A stretch of 64,000 nucleotides of DNA from Cymodocea nodosa (lineage: Eukaryota > Streptophyta > Magnoliopsida > Alismatales > Cymodoceaceae), in the NCBI GenBank assembly GCA_036874045.1, contig JAZBRI010000003.1, forward strand, positions 19,507,501-19,571,500. The letters run 5' to 3'. Numbering within the stretch: position 1 is the stretch's first letter; each line of letters begins with the position of its first letter. The notes below the pieces were generated by a model. It searched no databases. It saw only the letters and a program-made list of their open reading frames with translations, and was not told where the DNA came from. Both the position numbers and the translations under genes were made by a program. Below are positions 23,391 through 34,658 of the stretch, piece after piece.

Positions 23391-23470
23391 CTATTTTTTT
23401 GTTTTATATATATTTTTAATGTTTTTATATATATATATATATATATATAAACATAAAAACTGATTTCTTA

Positions 23471-26400
23471 CTAAGTAAAACTCGAGTAGTCCTCTACTCT
23501 GACTTCTTCTATAAATCCAAAGGAGCTTTTTGGTGTTTTCAGAATAGGTTTAAGTCTTTGTCCATTTACTTTAAATATATTCTGATTTTTAGGATTTTCA
23601 ATTTCAATAGCTCCATAAGGATAAACATTTCGAACTATGTAAGGTCTTGCCCATCTAGATCTTAATTTTCCTAGATGGTTATGGAGTCTAGCCAGATAAA
23701 GATATACTTCTTGTCCTATTTCAAAGCTTTTAGGAATAATTTTTCTATCATCCAGAATTTAATTTTCTCTTTTTCTCTTACGGTCTTCGAATAAGCTTCA
23801 TTTCTAAATTCTTCTAATTCAATTAGTTGCATTTTCCTATTTTCAGCAGCTTGATTTAAATTAGTGTTCAGAGTTTTTAATGCCCAATAAGCTTTATGTT
23901 CTATTTCAGCAGGTAAATGACAACTTTTTCCATATACTAGCCTAAAAGGTGACATACCTAAGCTCGTTTTATAAGCAGTTCTATAAGCCCAAAGTGCATC
24001 TATCAATCTATTAGCCCAGTCTGTTCTAGTAGGATTTACTACTTTTTCCAAGATTAATTTAATTTGTTTGTTTGCACTTTCTACTTGTCCACTTGTTTGC
24101 GGATGATATGATGTTGCAATTTTGTGGTTTACTCCATATTTCTTCATTAAGGCTTCAAAACTTCTATTACAGAAATGAGTTCCTCTATCACTGATAATAG
24201 CTTTAGGTATTCTAAATCTGGCAAATATATTTGTTCTTATAAATTGTATTACCACTTTGTTATCGTTAGTTTTTGTAGGAATAGCTTCTATCCATTTAGA
24301 TACATAATCCACCCCCAACAATATGTAATTAAATTGATTAGACATAGGAAATGGACCCATAAAATCTATTCCCCACACATCAAAGATTTCAACCTCAACA
24401 ATAAGATTAAGAGGCACATATTCCTCTTTGATATTCGTCCTATTTGTTGACATCTTAAACAACTTAAGCAATATTTATGAGCATCTTTGAATAGTGTTGG
24501 CCAATAAAACCCACATTTCAGAATTTTTGCAGCAGTTTTCCCTGAACCAAAATGTCCTCCACAAGCTTGGTCATGACAGAAAGACAATATGCTCGAATAT
24601 TCAGTTTCTGGAACACACCTCTTTAAAACTAGATCAGGACATTTCTTAAATAAGTAAGGGTCTTCCCAATAGTAATATTTTACTCTTGAGAAAAACAATT
24701 TCTTATCCTATCTATTCCAATCCTTAGGTGTTAAACCAGTAACTAAGTAATTAACTATGTCTGCATGCCAAGGCATTGTGTTGATGGTCATTAATTGTTC
24801 ATCAAGAAAATTATCCTTAATTTCAATATTTGATTTTTCTATTTGTAATCTTGATAAATGATCTGCTACTACATTCTCACAACCTTTTTTATCTTTAATT
24901 TCTAGATCGAATTCTTACAATAATAATATCCATCGGATCAATCTAGGTTTAGTTTCTTTTTTCTTTATTAGATGTTTTAGAGCTAAATGATCCGTGTATA
25001 CTATTACTTTAGCTCCAATCAAATATGATCTAAACTTTTCTAAAGCAAACACAATAGCTAATAATTCTTTTTCAGTGGTTGTGTAATTAACTTGAGCATC
25101 ATTTAAGGTTTTGCTTGCATAATGAATCACTCTAGGAGATTTTTCTATCTTCTGTCCTAACAATGCTCCTACAGTAAAATCAGAAGCATCGCACATTAAT
25201 TCAAATGAATGGTTCCAATTAGGTGCTTGAATTATAGGAGTTGAAATTAAGCTAGTCTTAAGTCTGAAAAATGCTTCCTTGCAATTTTTATCAAAGTTAA
25301 ATGGAACATCTTTTAATAGATTAGTTAAAGGTCTAGCTATCTTGCTAAAGTTTTTAATAAATCTTCTATAAAAACCACCATATCCTAGAAATGATCTAAT
25401 ATCTTTTACTGATTTAGGTTCTGGTAGATTAGAAATTACTTCTATTTTAGCTTTATCTACTTCAAACCCTTTCTCAGAAACAACATGCCCTAAGACTATT
25501 CCTTGTTTAACCATGAAGTGACATTTTTCCCAATTTAAAACCAGATTTTTTTCCACACAGCGTTTTAATATTTGGTCTAAATTGCTTAAACACACTTCAT
25601 ATAAGTTGCCATATACAGTAAAATCATCCATAAATATTTCTAAAAATTCATCAGTCATTCTAGTAAATATGCCATGCACACACCTTTGAAAGGTAGCTAG
25701 TGCATTGCATAATCCGAATGGCATTCTTTTAAAAGCATAAGTTCTATTAGGACAAGTGAAAGTTGTTTTCTCTTGATCCTCTAATGCTACTGGAATTTGA
25801 TTATACCTTGAATACCCATCTAGGAAACAAAAATATTCTTGCCTTGCTAATCTTTCCAGCATTTGATCTATAAAAGGTAAGGGAAAATGATCTTTCCTAG
25901 TCACCGCATTCAGCTTTCTATAGTCTATACATACTCTCCAGCCTGATTGAATTCTAGTAGGTATCAAGTCTTGACTCTCATTCCTAATAACTGTTAATCC
26001 TAATTTATTGGGAACTACATAGATTGGACTAACCGACGAGCTATCAGAAATCAGATATATTATATCATTATCTAACCATTTAACTATTTCCTTCCTAACT
26101 ACTTCTTTAAGGTTTGGATTTAATCTCCTCTCAAGAATTCTAACAGGTTTAGCATTCTCTTCTAAATATATGTGGTGACAGCATAAAGTTGAACTTAACC
26201 CTTTTATATCAGTCATAGTCCATCCTATTGCTTCTTTATAACTTTTTACTACATCTTTTAATTTAGCTATTTGATCCTCTTTCAAATCTGAAGCAATAAT
26301 GATTGGACAGGTCCGTTTATCTTCCAGAAATATATAGGTTAATTCAGGAGGTAAATGTTTTAATTCTAAATGCTGCCCATCAGAAGCTAGAGCTCCTAAT

Positions 26401-28115
26401 TGAACATCATCATTTTTTAAATTAATTTCTTCTTGATCTCCTTCTATATTTATGCTTTCACTTTCTTCTAAAGTTTTAGAATTGATTTGCCTATTTAATT
26501 CTTCTTGAATCACATCATCTAACATATCTCCTTCTTCCTCTAAAAAGTCTATGGTATGTAAGGACATTTCTAACTCTTCAAACCTTTCTAGTTTAAAAAT
26601 ATTTAATTGAGTATCCTCATTACCATATGCTAACTTCATTACTCCAGTTTTACAATTTATAACAGCCCCTGATGTTACTAAAAATGGCCTTCCCAAAATT
26701 AAAGATGTATCACTATTTTTATGCTTAATTTGTTGGGAATCCAAAATTACAATATCAATAGGATATTTAAAATTCTTGATTTTAATTAAGACATCCTCTA
26801 TTTTTCCTCTAGGGTATCTTATACTTCTATCAACTAATTGAATAACCGTACTAGTAGGAGTTAAGCCTTCTAATCCTAAGGATACAAATATATCACTTGG
26901 CATAACATTTATACCTGCACCTAAGTCTATTAAGGTTCTTTCTAGAATGATATTTCCTATGGTACACGATATAATAGAGATTCCAGGATCAGATAACTTT
27001 TTAGGAATTTGTGGCAGAAATAGGGAACTACTTTGCTTAGCTAAAAAGACATTTCTAAGAACTTTTCGCTCTCTTTTCTTAGTACACCAATCCTTCAGAA
27101 ATTTAGCACAAGGTGGCATATTCTGCAATAGATCTAACAAAGGAATGTTAACTTGTACTTTTTCAAAAATTTCTCTTATTTTTTCTTGTTTTTCAGGAAT
27201 TGTTTGTTGTAATCTTTCAGGATAGGGTGCTAAAGATTTTGATTTCAAAGACTCTTTTTCTTCCAGTTGATTTGTTTGATCATTTCTAGCTTCAATTGCA
27301 GATTCAGATTGTTCTTCAGTGATTTCTAGATTTTTAGCTATTACATTTTCATTATCATTTTGATTTTTACTCTTGTCCACTCTCATATCATTTTCATTTT
27401 GAGTTCTTGGTGGTATATCAGTTCCAGATCTTAATGTTACATATACATCTTCCAGATTTTCATTACTTTCATGATGTTTTTGTATATCATTTTCGTGATT
27501 ATGATCTTCAATTGTTTTTAGTTTTAAAGTGCATTCTTTAAATTCTCTTACATTAGTGTTTTCTGTTTGCTGTATATTTTGCAAGTTGTGCAGGTTTATA
27601 ACATTATAATTTTCATTGTCCTGTTGCAAAACTTGTATTTTCATTTCATTTTTGTCTAATGCTTTTAATTTTGTTTCCAAATCATCTAATTTCATTGCAT
27701 TCAAATTTTGATCAATTTTCTTTATGACTTTTTTAGTTTCGTAAATTATATCCTATTTAGGTTCTGAATATGCCTCATTATAGTTTAATTGGTTGACTTC
27801 TTGTTGTTGACACACAAAGTATTCCAGTTTGTCCAAATTTTGCTCTATACTATGCTCCAGTCTGTCATAGCTATCTCAAACTTCAATGTCTCTCATCATA
27901 TTACACATTCTATACTGACCATCAGTTGGGTAAACTATAGGATTCTCATACTCGACTCTATTATATTGAGGATAATTCATTTGTTGTTCATAGGATCTAT
28001 CAATCTGTAAATGTCTCAATTTCAAACAATTAGAAATGTCGTGTCCTTCAGAGTTGCAAAATTCACATATGCTAATTAAATGTTTTAGAAATCTTTGAGC
28101 ATAAGCATATGCCAT
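23471..28115 (-). pseudogene. Zinc knuckle-PR-RT-RNase H-INT polyprotein, element A
   Basis: Begins MAYAYAQRFL at 28115, only 130 bp after the PBS, with a CX2CX4HX4C zinc knuckle at 28067-28026 (CEFCNSEGHDISNC). A 929-codon frame at 27704-24915 holds the linker VYVTLRSG, VQVNIPLLDLL, protease LIDLGAG (catalytic Asp at 26927) and ILGRPFL. RT follows with HFPLPFIDQMLERL, MPFGLCNA and FMDDF near 25640, then RNase H MCDASDF near 25190. A TAA for Gln at about 24915 and a second stop near 24707 precede the integrase (HHCC near 24600-24440, [26 protein letters not shown]). A frameshift near 24420 and another near 23715 break the C-terminal part. There is no capsid domain upstream. Confidence 0.9.
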
Positions 28116-28189
28116 ATTCTCAATTACAGAAGAAAACACACAACTCTGGCTATTAAAATGAAACAGCTCTAACAATTGCTTATATTAAT

Positions 28190-28245
28190 TCAATTCAATT
28201 CAATTTACTTCGACTCAATTCAATTCAGTTCAATTCAATTCAATT
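28190..28245. repeat. (AATTC)n microsatellite beside the PBS
   Basis: About ten imperfect CAATT/GAATT pentamers lie immediately inside the PBS of element A. Copy D lacks a clear counterpart. Confidence 0.8.
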
Positions 28246-28262
28246 CCCCGGCAACAGCGCCA
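28246..28262 (-). other. Primer binding site, tRNA-Asp type
   Basis: CCCCGGCAACAGCGCCA on the plus strand, that is TGGCGCTGTTGCCGGGG on the element strand. It matches the 3' end of plant tRNA-Asp with one apparent mismatch and lies 7 nt from the LTR. tRNA-Asp priming is known for Athila elements. Confidence 0.88.
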
Positions 28263-28269
28263 TAAAACT

Positions 28270-30132
28270 TGTTTGGGTGTTTTCCCAACACTACACTAGA
28301 AAAACTTGGATTTGTTACTTCTATTTTTTACTTAGTTAATTTATCTTTATGCCTATTCTTTATGTTAGAAGTAAACAAACAACCTTTAATACAATTTAGA
28401 TATTAATTCCAATTTGTACTTTAACTGCAAGTGCACAGTGTCTATTGTACCAGTGTGCAAGTACAGGTCGATCCCATAGGAAATTGATGACGAATTTAAG
28501 AAATGTTTGATTCTGAACAATTCAAATTTATATTCAATAAGCAATCTGTTGAGTTACAGTTAACTCATCGGACTAAATTCGTTGAGTTATAGCTAACTCA
28601 ACGGACTATCCTCGTGGACTTAAGTTAACTCCACGAGCTTGTCTCTTCTTTATAATACTGCTATTTACAGAGGAATTCGGCCAACCATTGGGCGATTCCA
28701 CAGATTGTAAATAACATCAATTAAGCTTTTTAATGCTAGTTAACATTGGATTTATCATTAAGCAATACTAACATTCAGATGATTCAAACAGTAACCATTA
28801 AAATCTTTAAGTTGTTTTGTACGAACCAATTTCAGTAAACTGTAAAATTAAAAGTAACATAAAACAATCATAAAACTGATACAGATAACATTAATCACGA
28901 TACAACACAAACAATACAACACTCAAATACAACATACAAACAAAGATAAATTGTTTTTGGTATTTTTGTTTTGATGAAATGGGCGAAAGGTGAAATGTAA
29001 AGTAATCTCACTTGACAGTAAATACTTCTGACACTACTTGCAACGCGATTACACCACTGAAAATTAAACCACTTACAATTCTGCCTCCTCTCCCTATAGA
29101 ATCACGAGTCCAGAATTGCAAGATGATCTCCTCTTCAGCATACAGGCATCAACCCAAAGCCAAGGCTAAAAGCTTTACGATCTCCTGAAATATGAGTCGG
29201 CGCTTGGTGAAAATGTCTTCCCTTCCCGAGACGCGATCACTCCTCACAGTGGTTGTCAAGCATTATGTTTGGCTCGGAATCGACCCGACATCAGGCAAGT
29301 ATCCTCATAGACCTCCGATGATTGGTGATTATGGTGGTGATACGATGGTTGGTGTGATACTTCGGAGAATCATCGATACTGTCTGTAGAAAGCTCGGTGC
29401 TCCTCCTCTGTATACACTGGCCGTCCATCGATCACACACACCCATTCTTTTTTTTCTTCTTTTCTTTTATATTTCTTCAGTAGTAACTGCTTCTGCTTGA
29501 ATGGTCGGTTGGATTTCCTTCCTTCAAATCAACGACGATGATTTCTTTCTCCCTACGCGATTGAATTCCTGCGTGATACGTGCAAACATGGTTTTTCCTT
29601 CCAACTGTCTATTCCTGCAACCGCTATAGTGGCATATTAGAAAATATATATAGTCCGTGGAGTTACAGATAACTCAATGGACTTCCTTCGTTGATTTAAC
29701 TATAAAACATGTGCAAAAATAACAACTTAAGTTTATAACGCTAACCTAACGCGTTGCCTTAGTGTATTTTCATGTAACTCAACGCGTACAGTTATACTAA
29801 CTTAACGAGTTATAACGTAAGTAAATCTACCAGCTCTCAACACGTGTCAGCAGTAGTTTAAACATAAAATAACATTTCGAAGAGTTACAGGTATAACTAT
29901 CCGATGCTCAGATGCATTTTCGGATACTTAAGAATTTCACAGCCTGCAATTTACCAACAGTTCATAAATGTACTAAATTAACATTAATTCCCCAAAATTA
30001 AGCAGATTCTTCAATTAAAACATATAACAGTGAAATTATAACATAATGGCTTAATTCTCATATGATAAGCTAAATATTATGCAATTAACCATCATTTAAC
30101 CGTTAATAATATGCACTTTTTCATTCTAAATA
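28270..30132 (-). repeat. 5' LTR of element A
   Basis: Begins TGTTTGGGTG on the plus strand and ends ATTCTAAATA, the last CA having decayed to TA. It is colinear with 13390-15250, with scattered substitutions. The conserved GTGCACAGTGTCTATT block lies at 28431-28446 and palindromes at 28545-28638 and 29650-29697. Confidence 0.92.
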
Positions 30133-30137
30133 ATAAG
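30133..30137. other. Right target-site duplication of element A (ATAAG)
   Basis: Second copy of ATAAG, directly after the A LTR terminus. It is followed by CTAAATATTATG, the exact continuation of the B LTR broken at 13389. Confidence 0.9.
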
Positions 30138-30200
30138 CTAAATATTATGCAATTAACCATCATTTAACCATTAATAATATGCACTTTTTCATTCTAAACA
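30138..30200 (-). repeat. Terminal 63 bp of the B LTR
   Basis: Continues the B LTR from 13389 and ends ATTCTAAACA, next to a PPT (CTTCCCC, 30201-30207). Together with the end of the A LTR it looks like a tandem duplication, but the TSD shows it is a nested-insertion scar. Confidence 0.88.
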
Positions 30201-32030
30201 CTTCCCCTATACCTAAATTTTGCTAGTCCCTTAGCAAACTAAGATCTAATTAATTGGTCTTTCAAAAAGTGCTAGAATTAATTATTCCCTTTTTTTTTTT
30301 CTTCTGTTCAGCATAAGAATATATATTTTGTAATTTTCAGTAATCATCCTACAAATGTACTTAGAATATATGTAAATTACATACAAAGTATATCATCATC
30401 ACATAGGTGTTAATTATATTATCGTTTGTTCTTCTTTTCATCATCTACCATCCTGAATTTTCCAATAAGATTTCTAGAAGAAATTTCAACAACATACCAA
30501 TCAAAGTACAATCCAATTCAATATGATTAAGACAAGTAGAATAAAGAATTGTATCTCCATTAAACAACTTCAAAAATCAATTCTAGATTCATATTACAGC
30601 AATTCTAGATAATAGAAAATATACTCGATTCATAAGATATCTGTATTTCACAAAACACTTGTATCTTTTCAGAACAGTATATGTATATATATATATTTTT
30701 TTTTTTTTTTGAACTTTAAAAGTTAATTTGACAAGCTTGAATCATACAAGAGCTTTCTAATGTACCCATGTAACGAGCTTTCAGTCAACAATCTTAGATC
30801 TGATCAGGATCTTAGGTTACTAGATTTCAAGAGTCCTTTTTCAAGTCAACAATCCTTACATACCTATCTACTCAAGTACAAAAGGCTCGTGATCAAACAA
30901 GTCAATAAACTCTCAAAATTTTTCTCTTTTTTTTTATTTTTTTTAATCAAACTACAAACACAAAACAAAACATTAATCACATACTATATATGTACGTATT
31001 TCATTAATACAGATGTAGTAATCACCAATCTCATATAGTCCTACTTCTATCATTTACTGTAAATATGAATCCATAACAATAAGCTCATACTTTTTCTGTA
31101 GTTTAATAAGATCTACACATAAATCATTCTACAAGTTCAATCAGTCAAATTAAATGTATCTTTAATCATATGTGTTTCATTTAATCTAGAATTCACATCT
31201 CAGCTCCTTTAGGACTTCAGATAATTTATTGATTTTTCATTATACATTCTGATTTCATTTTAAAATCATGAAACTGTTAAACTCATGAAATTCAGAAAAA
31301 ACATAAGATACTATATCTAGATTTGCATAAATAGTAAATTCTATAGCATCTTATATAGCCTTCTAAATATAACATTCAAGTAGTTACAGTTTATAAAAAT
31401 TTTACAGTCTCAATTATCAGATAGTTACAGCAAGTTCATAAAAATTTTCAATTTCCACAAAACTTTGCAGTACCATTTTAATTCCTTTAATTAACAAACT
31501 TACATGGCTGTTACTTTAATTACCTCCCCCCATACCTATATTTTGCATTGTCCTCAATGTAAAAGATTTGACAATAAGTACAGTAATTGTAGCAAGCATG
31601 AATACAGTTTTGTTTGATTTAAAATTCAGGATAGGTAATCAGTTACATACCTTGTTTCGTTTGTATCTCCTTCTACATATTTCGATTTTTGATTCTGGAA
31701 AACTTTTCATTCATAAATAAACGTAGAATATAAAACAAAATAACATTTAACAAATATTGATAAATCAGTGTCTTGTGTGGAACCCAAGCTCCTATGCCTT
31801 TAGTGGCTCACAAGCAAGCCAGTTGGTTTCCCAGAATAGATACCAACAAACTGGATTGATATTTTGTTTTTTGTTTTTTGTTTTTTTTTTAAAAAATACA
31901 AATGAAAACTAATTTTTTTTCTCTTTTTTGTTTTTTTTCTAAAAATAAATGCATAATACACACAACATTAAACACACTAAATCACAACTTAAGAACATGA
32001 TTGAAAAGTAGAAACAATTGGAATAAATGT
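30201..32030 (-). other. PPT and 3' untranslated region of copy B
   Basis: PPT at 30201-30207 on the minus strand, then AT-rich non-coding DNA colinear with 15251-16983 of element A. A second PPT-like tract lies at 31522-31532. T-rich runs lie near 30700 and 31865-31940. No gene seen. Confidence 0.7.
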
Positions 32031-32036
32031 GTCAGT

Positions 32037-32645
32037 CTAAACAAACTTTTTAGGCATAGTTCTTCTTGCTATTAATTCTGTTTTAATGTTGTTCTTGTTC
32101 CTTCTTAATTTGTAAATGTGCAATATATTATAAATTCTAAATACAAGTGTATTACTATTAATGATATGAAATGCAGAAATGGATCTTTTTTGGTTCCAAG
32201 GTAATGTAGCAGTTTCTATTTCTACATCTATTTCAATATATTCCTCTTCCCACTTCCATTCATTAATGTCTTTCATAATCCATGTTTGAAATTTCATCAA
32301 TTCATCCCACCATCTTATCAGACATAAAGTAGGATCATCTTCTTCATTATACCACACTCCTATTTGAATTTTATTAAATTCTACAAATTGTGGTTTAGCT
32401 ATTTCTCTCGGTATAGGTAAAATTTCTATAAATTCATCATAACTATCTATGCTCACTATGTATAAATCAGATCCAAATGCTATTGATATATCTGTGACTA
32501 GATATATATATCCATCAAGTATGACATGTGTTTGGTTAATTAATGATTTTTGTCCTAGATATATCATAATATTTTCATTTCAAGATCTATTCAGAAAATT
32601 ATACACACTTAAGCATAAATCTTCACCCCAATTTCCTGTAGGTCT
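32037..32645 (-). pseudogene. F-box-associated C-terminal half, copy B
   Basis: Colinear with the A copy (VILDGYIYLVT, LYIVSIDSYDEFIEILPIP, WNQKRSISAFHII). Two stops break it: TGA near 32580, where A encodes Trp, and the end at 32037 after PKKFV, where A continues to FIPYVSTFQSC. It follows the same TAG after EKLYY as in A. The amino-acid pattern is otherwise well kept. Confidence 0.7.
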
Positions 32646-33125
32646 CTAATAATATAATTTTTCAGGAATTGCAAAATTTTTATCAGAAAATATTAAAGTC
32701 GACCCACAATTTATAGTTGGTACTACATATCTATTAGGTCTTCCTATATTCCATTCTTCTCTTCTTATAAGATTTCTTATCAAAATATCAGGTAATAAAC
32801 TTGCATACCTTGGTCTCGTCCTGTATATGATTAATCCTTCATCTATCCCCATAATATGATCTATTCCTTCTAATGTATTAGGTGGAATTCCAGTAGTTTC
32901 TTCCATAGCAAGATATTCATGGTTAATTGAACTACGATTAAATGACCTCCATATGAATCTATCTCTAATCTTAGTCATTTTTGCAGCTTGTAGTCCCTCA
33001 AAATATTTTTCTTCAATACAGTCTTTAATTTCCTTTGATACACAACACAGCCTGCATAGATCTTTAGCTGATAAATTATTCAGTACTTCCCTTAGTGCAT
33101 CCAACAGTAATTGCATCAATTCCAT
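32646..33125 (-). CDS. F-box domain half, copy B
   Basis: 159 aa starting MELMQLLLDALREVL, with the F-box core KDLCRLCCVSKEIKDCIEEK identical to A. It diverges from A by amino-acid substitutions in the middle and C-terminal parts (for example GRPNRYVVPTINCG against GRPNIFEAPTENCG), so B and A are separate copies. It ends at the same EKLYY-TAG. An in-frame stop upstream of MELMQ supports this start in both copies. Confidence 0.7.
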   Translation of the reverse strand: MELMQLLLDALREVLNNLSAKDLCRLCCVSKEIKDCIEEKYFEGLQAAKMTKIRDRFIWRSFNRSSINHEYLAMEETTGIPPNTLEGIDHIMGIDEGLIIYRTRPRYASLLPDILIRNLIRREEWNIGRPNRYVVPTINCGSTLIFSDKNFAIPEKLYY

Positions 33126-33189
33126 TTGTCGATTCTGTATAACACAAACAAAAATTTAGCAGAGACAAAAATTAACATAACTACTACAC

Positions 33190-33255
33190 ACCCTCGTGGA
33201 GTTAAGGCATAACTCAACAGACTAAGTTCGTTGAGTTAAGGACTAACTCTACGAT
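33190..33255. repeat. Palindrome cluster between Gag and F-box, copy B
   Basis: Same two imperfect palindromes as at 18193-18254, with a few substitutions that partly keep the pairing (GGCATAACTCAACAG). Confidence 0.75.
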
Positions 33256-33314
33256 ACTATTAACTATAAATAAAAACATATATATACACAGATAGTTGCT
33301 TCAGTTATGCTGCT

Positions 33315-34658
33315 TCATTCAGCTACCCTCCTAGAAGAGGTATCAATTTCATTAACAGTTCTATTGATAGGGTTAGGTATTGCTTGTATTGGCAATCCTC
33401 TAGTAGGTCTAATTTCCATTGGTTCCTTCTGTCTAAGTGGTATATTTCTATTCTGATTTTGAATTGCAGCATTTCCAAATACAAAATCTAGATGATTATT
33501 TAATTATTGGATTATCTTTTCTAATTTCTCTATTCTAGATCCTTGTTCAATTAATGCTTCATAACTTATATTCTTCTCATTTACATTTTCTACTCCCTGG
33601 AAATTGTTGTTTCTCCAAGATAAATTTGGGTGATTTCTCCAATTAGGATTATAAGAATTTCCCAAGTTATCTCTCTAGTTTCTAGCATAAATAATATCTA
33701 AATCATTTATGTTTGCATTCTTTTCTGCTAGCTTTTGATTTAATGATAACTCTTCTATTTTCTTTGTTAATTCAGTTAATTTCACCTCAAGCATAGTACT
33801 TGAATCTATTTCGTGCATTCCTCTTGACAATATTTTTTTATCTGCAATAGCTTCAGCCGAGTTTTCCTACTGTGCAGTTCTTTTTGCAAAGTTTTCTAAA
33901 TATGTCCATGCTTCTTCACTACATAACTTTAAAAATCCATTTTGACAAGTAGATTCTAATAAAGATTTTGTTGAAACATCTATGCCTTCATAAATTATAC
34001 CTATTAATTGTGTCTTACTCATTGCATGATGTGGATATTGAGTTAGTAAATCTTTAAATCTTTCAAAATATTTCCAGAATGATTCACCCTGTTTTTGGCT
34101 ACACATTAATATTTCTTTTTTCTATTTAATCGTTTGATGTGTTGGATAATATTTTTTCAAAAAAACAGAGTAAAATTCAGTCCATGTAGAAATTGAATCA
34201 GGCGACAGAGTATATAATCATCTCTTAGCTATGTCTTTTAAAGAAAAAGAGATATATCTAAGTTTAATAGCATCTATACTCATGTTTGGCATTTTCATCA
34301 TTTGACAAACTTCATTAAATTCTCTAAGGAAATAATAGGCATCCTCTCTTTCTAATCCATGAAAATGTGGCAATTGACTAATATAATTAGATTTCAATTC
34401 AAACCTATCTCCCTCAAAGTTTGGCAATCGAATAGATGAAGGGTCATCAACTAATTCAGGATATAGAATTTCTCCTAATGGTTTTTCTACTGGAGTAGTC
34501 ATTTCTACGTTCTCTTTTAAAGAAAGGTTAGCTACACCCCAAAGAATTCTGTTAAAGTTTAGTTCAGAAAATTTTTCAGTACTCCTCTGTGATGAAAATT
34601 CCTAGGTAAGTGTTCTTACTAATCGTTTAGTACTTAGAGAACGGGTCCATGTGCTCAT
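33315..34658 (-). pseudogene. Athila-type Gag, copy B, broken by stops
   Basis: Starts MSTWTRSLSTK at 34658. The capsid pieces LPHFHGLEREDAYYFLREF (34502-34218) and FWKYFERFKDLLTQYPHH (34106-33867) are separated by stops. The C-terminal part has RGMHEIDSST and YNPNWRNHPNLSWRNN with stops near 33674 and 33506. It keeps the base deleted in A at the capsid end (STKSLLESTCQNG), so A's frameshift is private. Confidence 0.8.

Larger units (their letters stand above)
22838..23470 (-). other. Pol-ORF1 spacer, element A
   Basis: Non-coding leader and spacer of about 630 bp. Reading toward ORF1 on the element strand it holds a (TA)n run at 23427-23450, five CGGTT/AACCG units (23107-23390), a GTTGAGTTA palindrome (23003-23046) and a TATA/telobox block (22914-22943). 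Copies C and D hold the same order in more decayed form. Confidence 0.75.
13390..30132 (-). mobile_element. Complete Athila-type element A with ORF1, Gag and F-box genes
   Basis: Two LTRs (13390-15250 and 28270-30132) end in TGTTT...AAACA-type termini. A tRNA-Asp-type PBS lies at 28246-28262 and a PPT at 15251-15258, and the element is flanked by ATAAG duplications. All genes read on the minus strand in the order zinc knuckle-PR-RT-RNase H-INT, ORF1, Gag, F-box. Classical Athila order is Gag-Pol followed by an optional env-like ORF, so this layout is unusual. The element is about 16.7 kb, long for the clade. Pol, ORF1 and Gag are each broken, so it cannot move on its own proteins. Confidence 0.88.

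Noticed and set aside
30066-30200. Apparent 67-bp tandem duplication at the end of the A LTR
   Set aside because: Explained by the ATAAG target-site duplication plus the displaced end of the B LTR.
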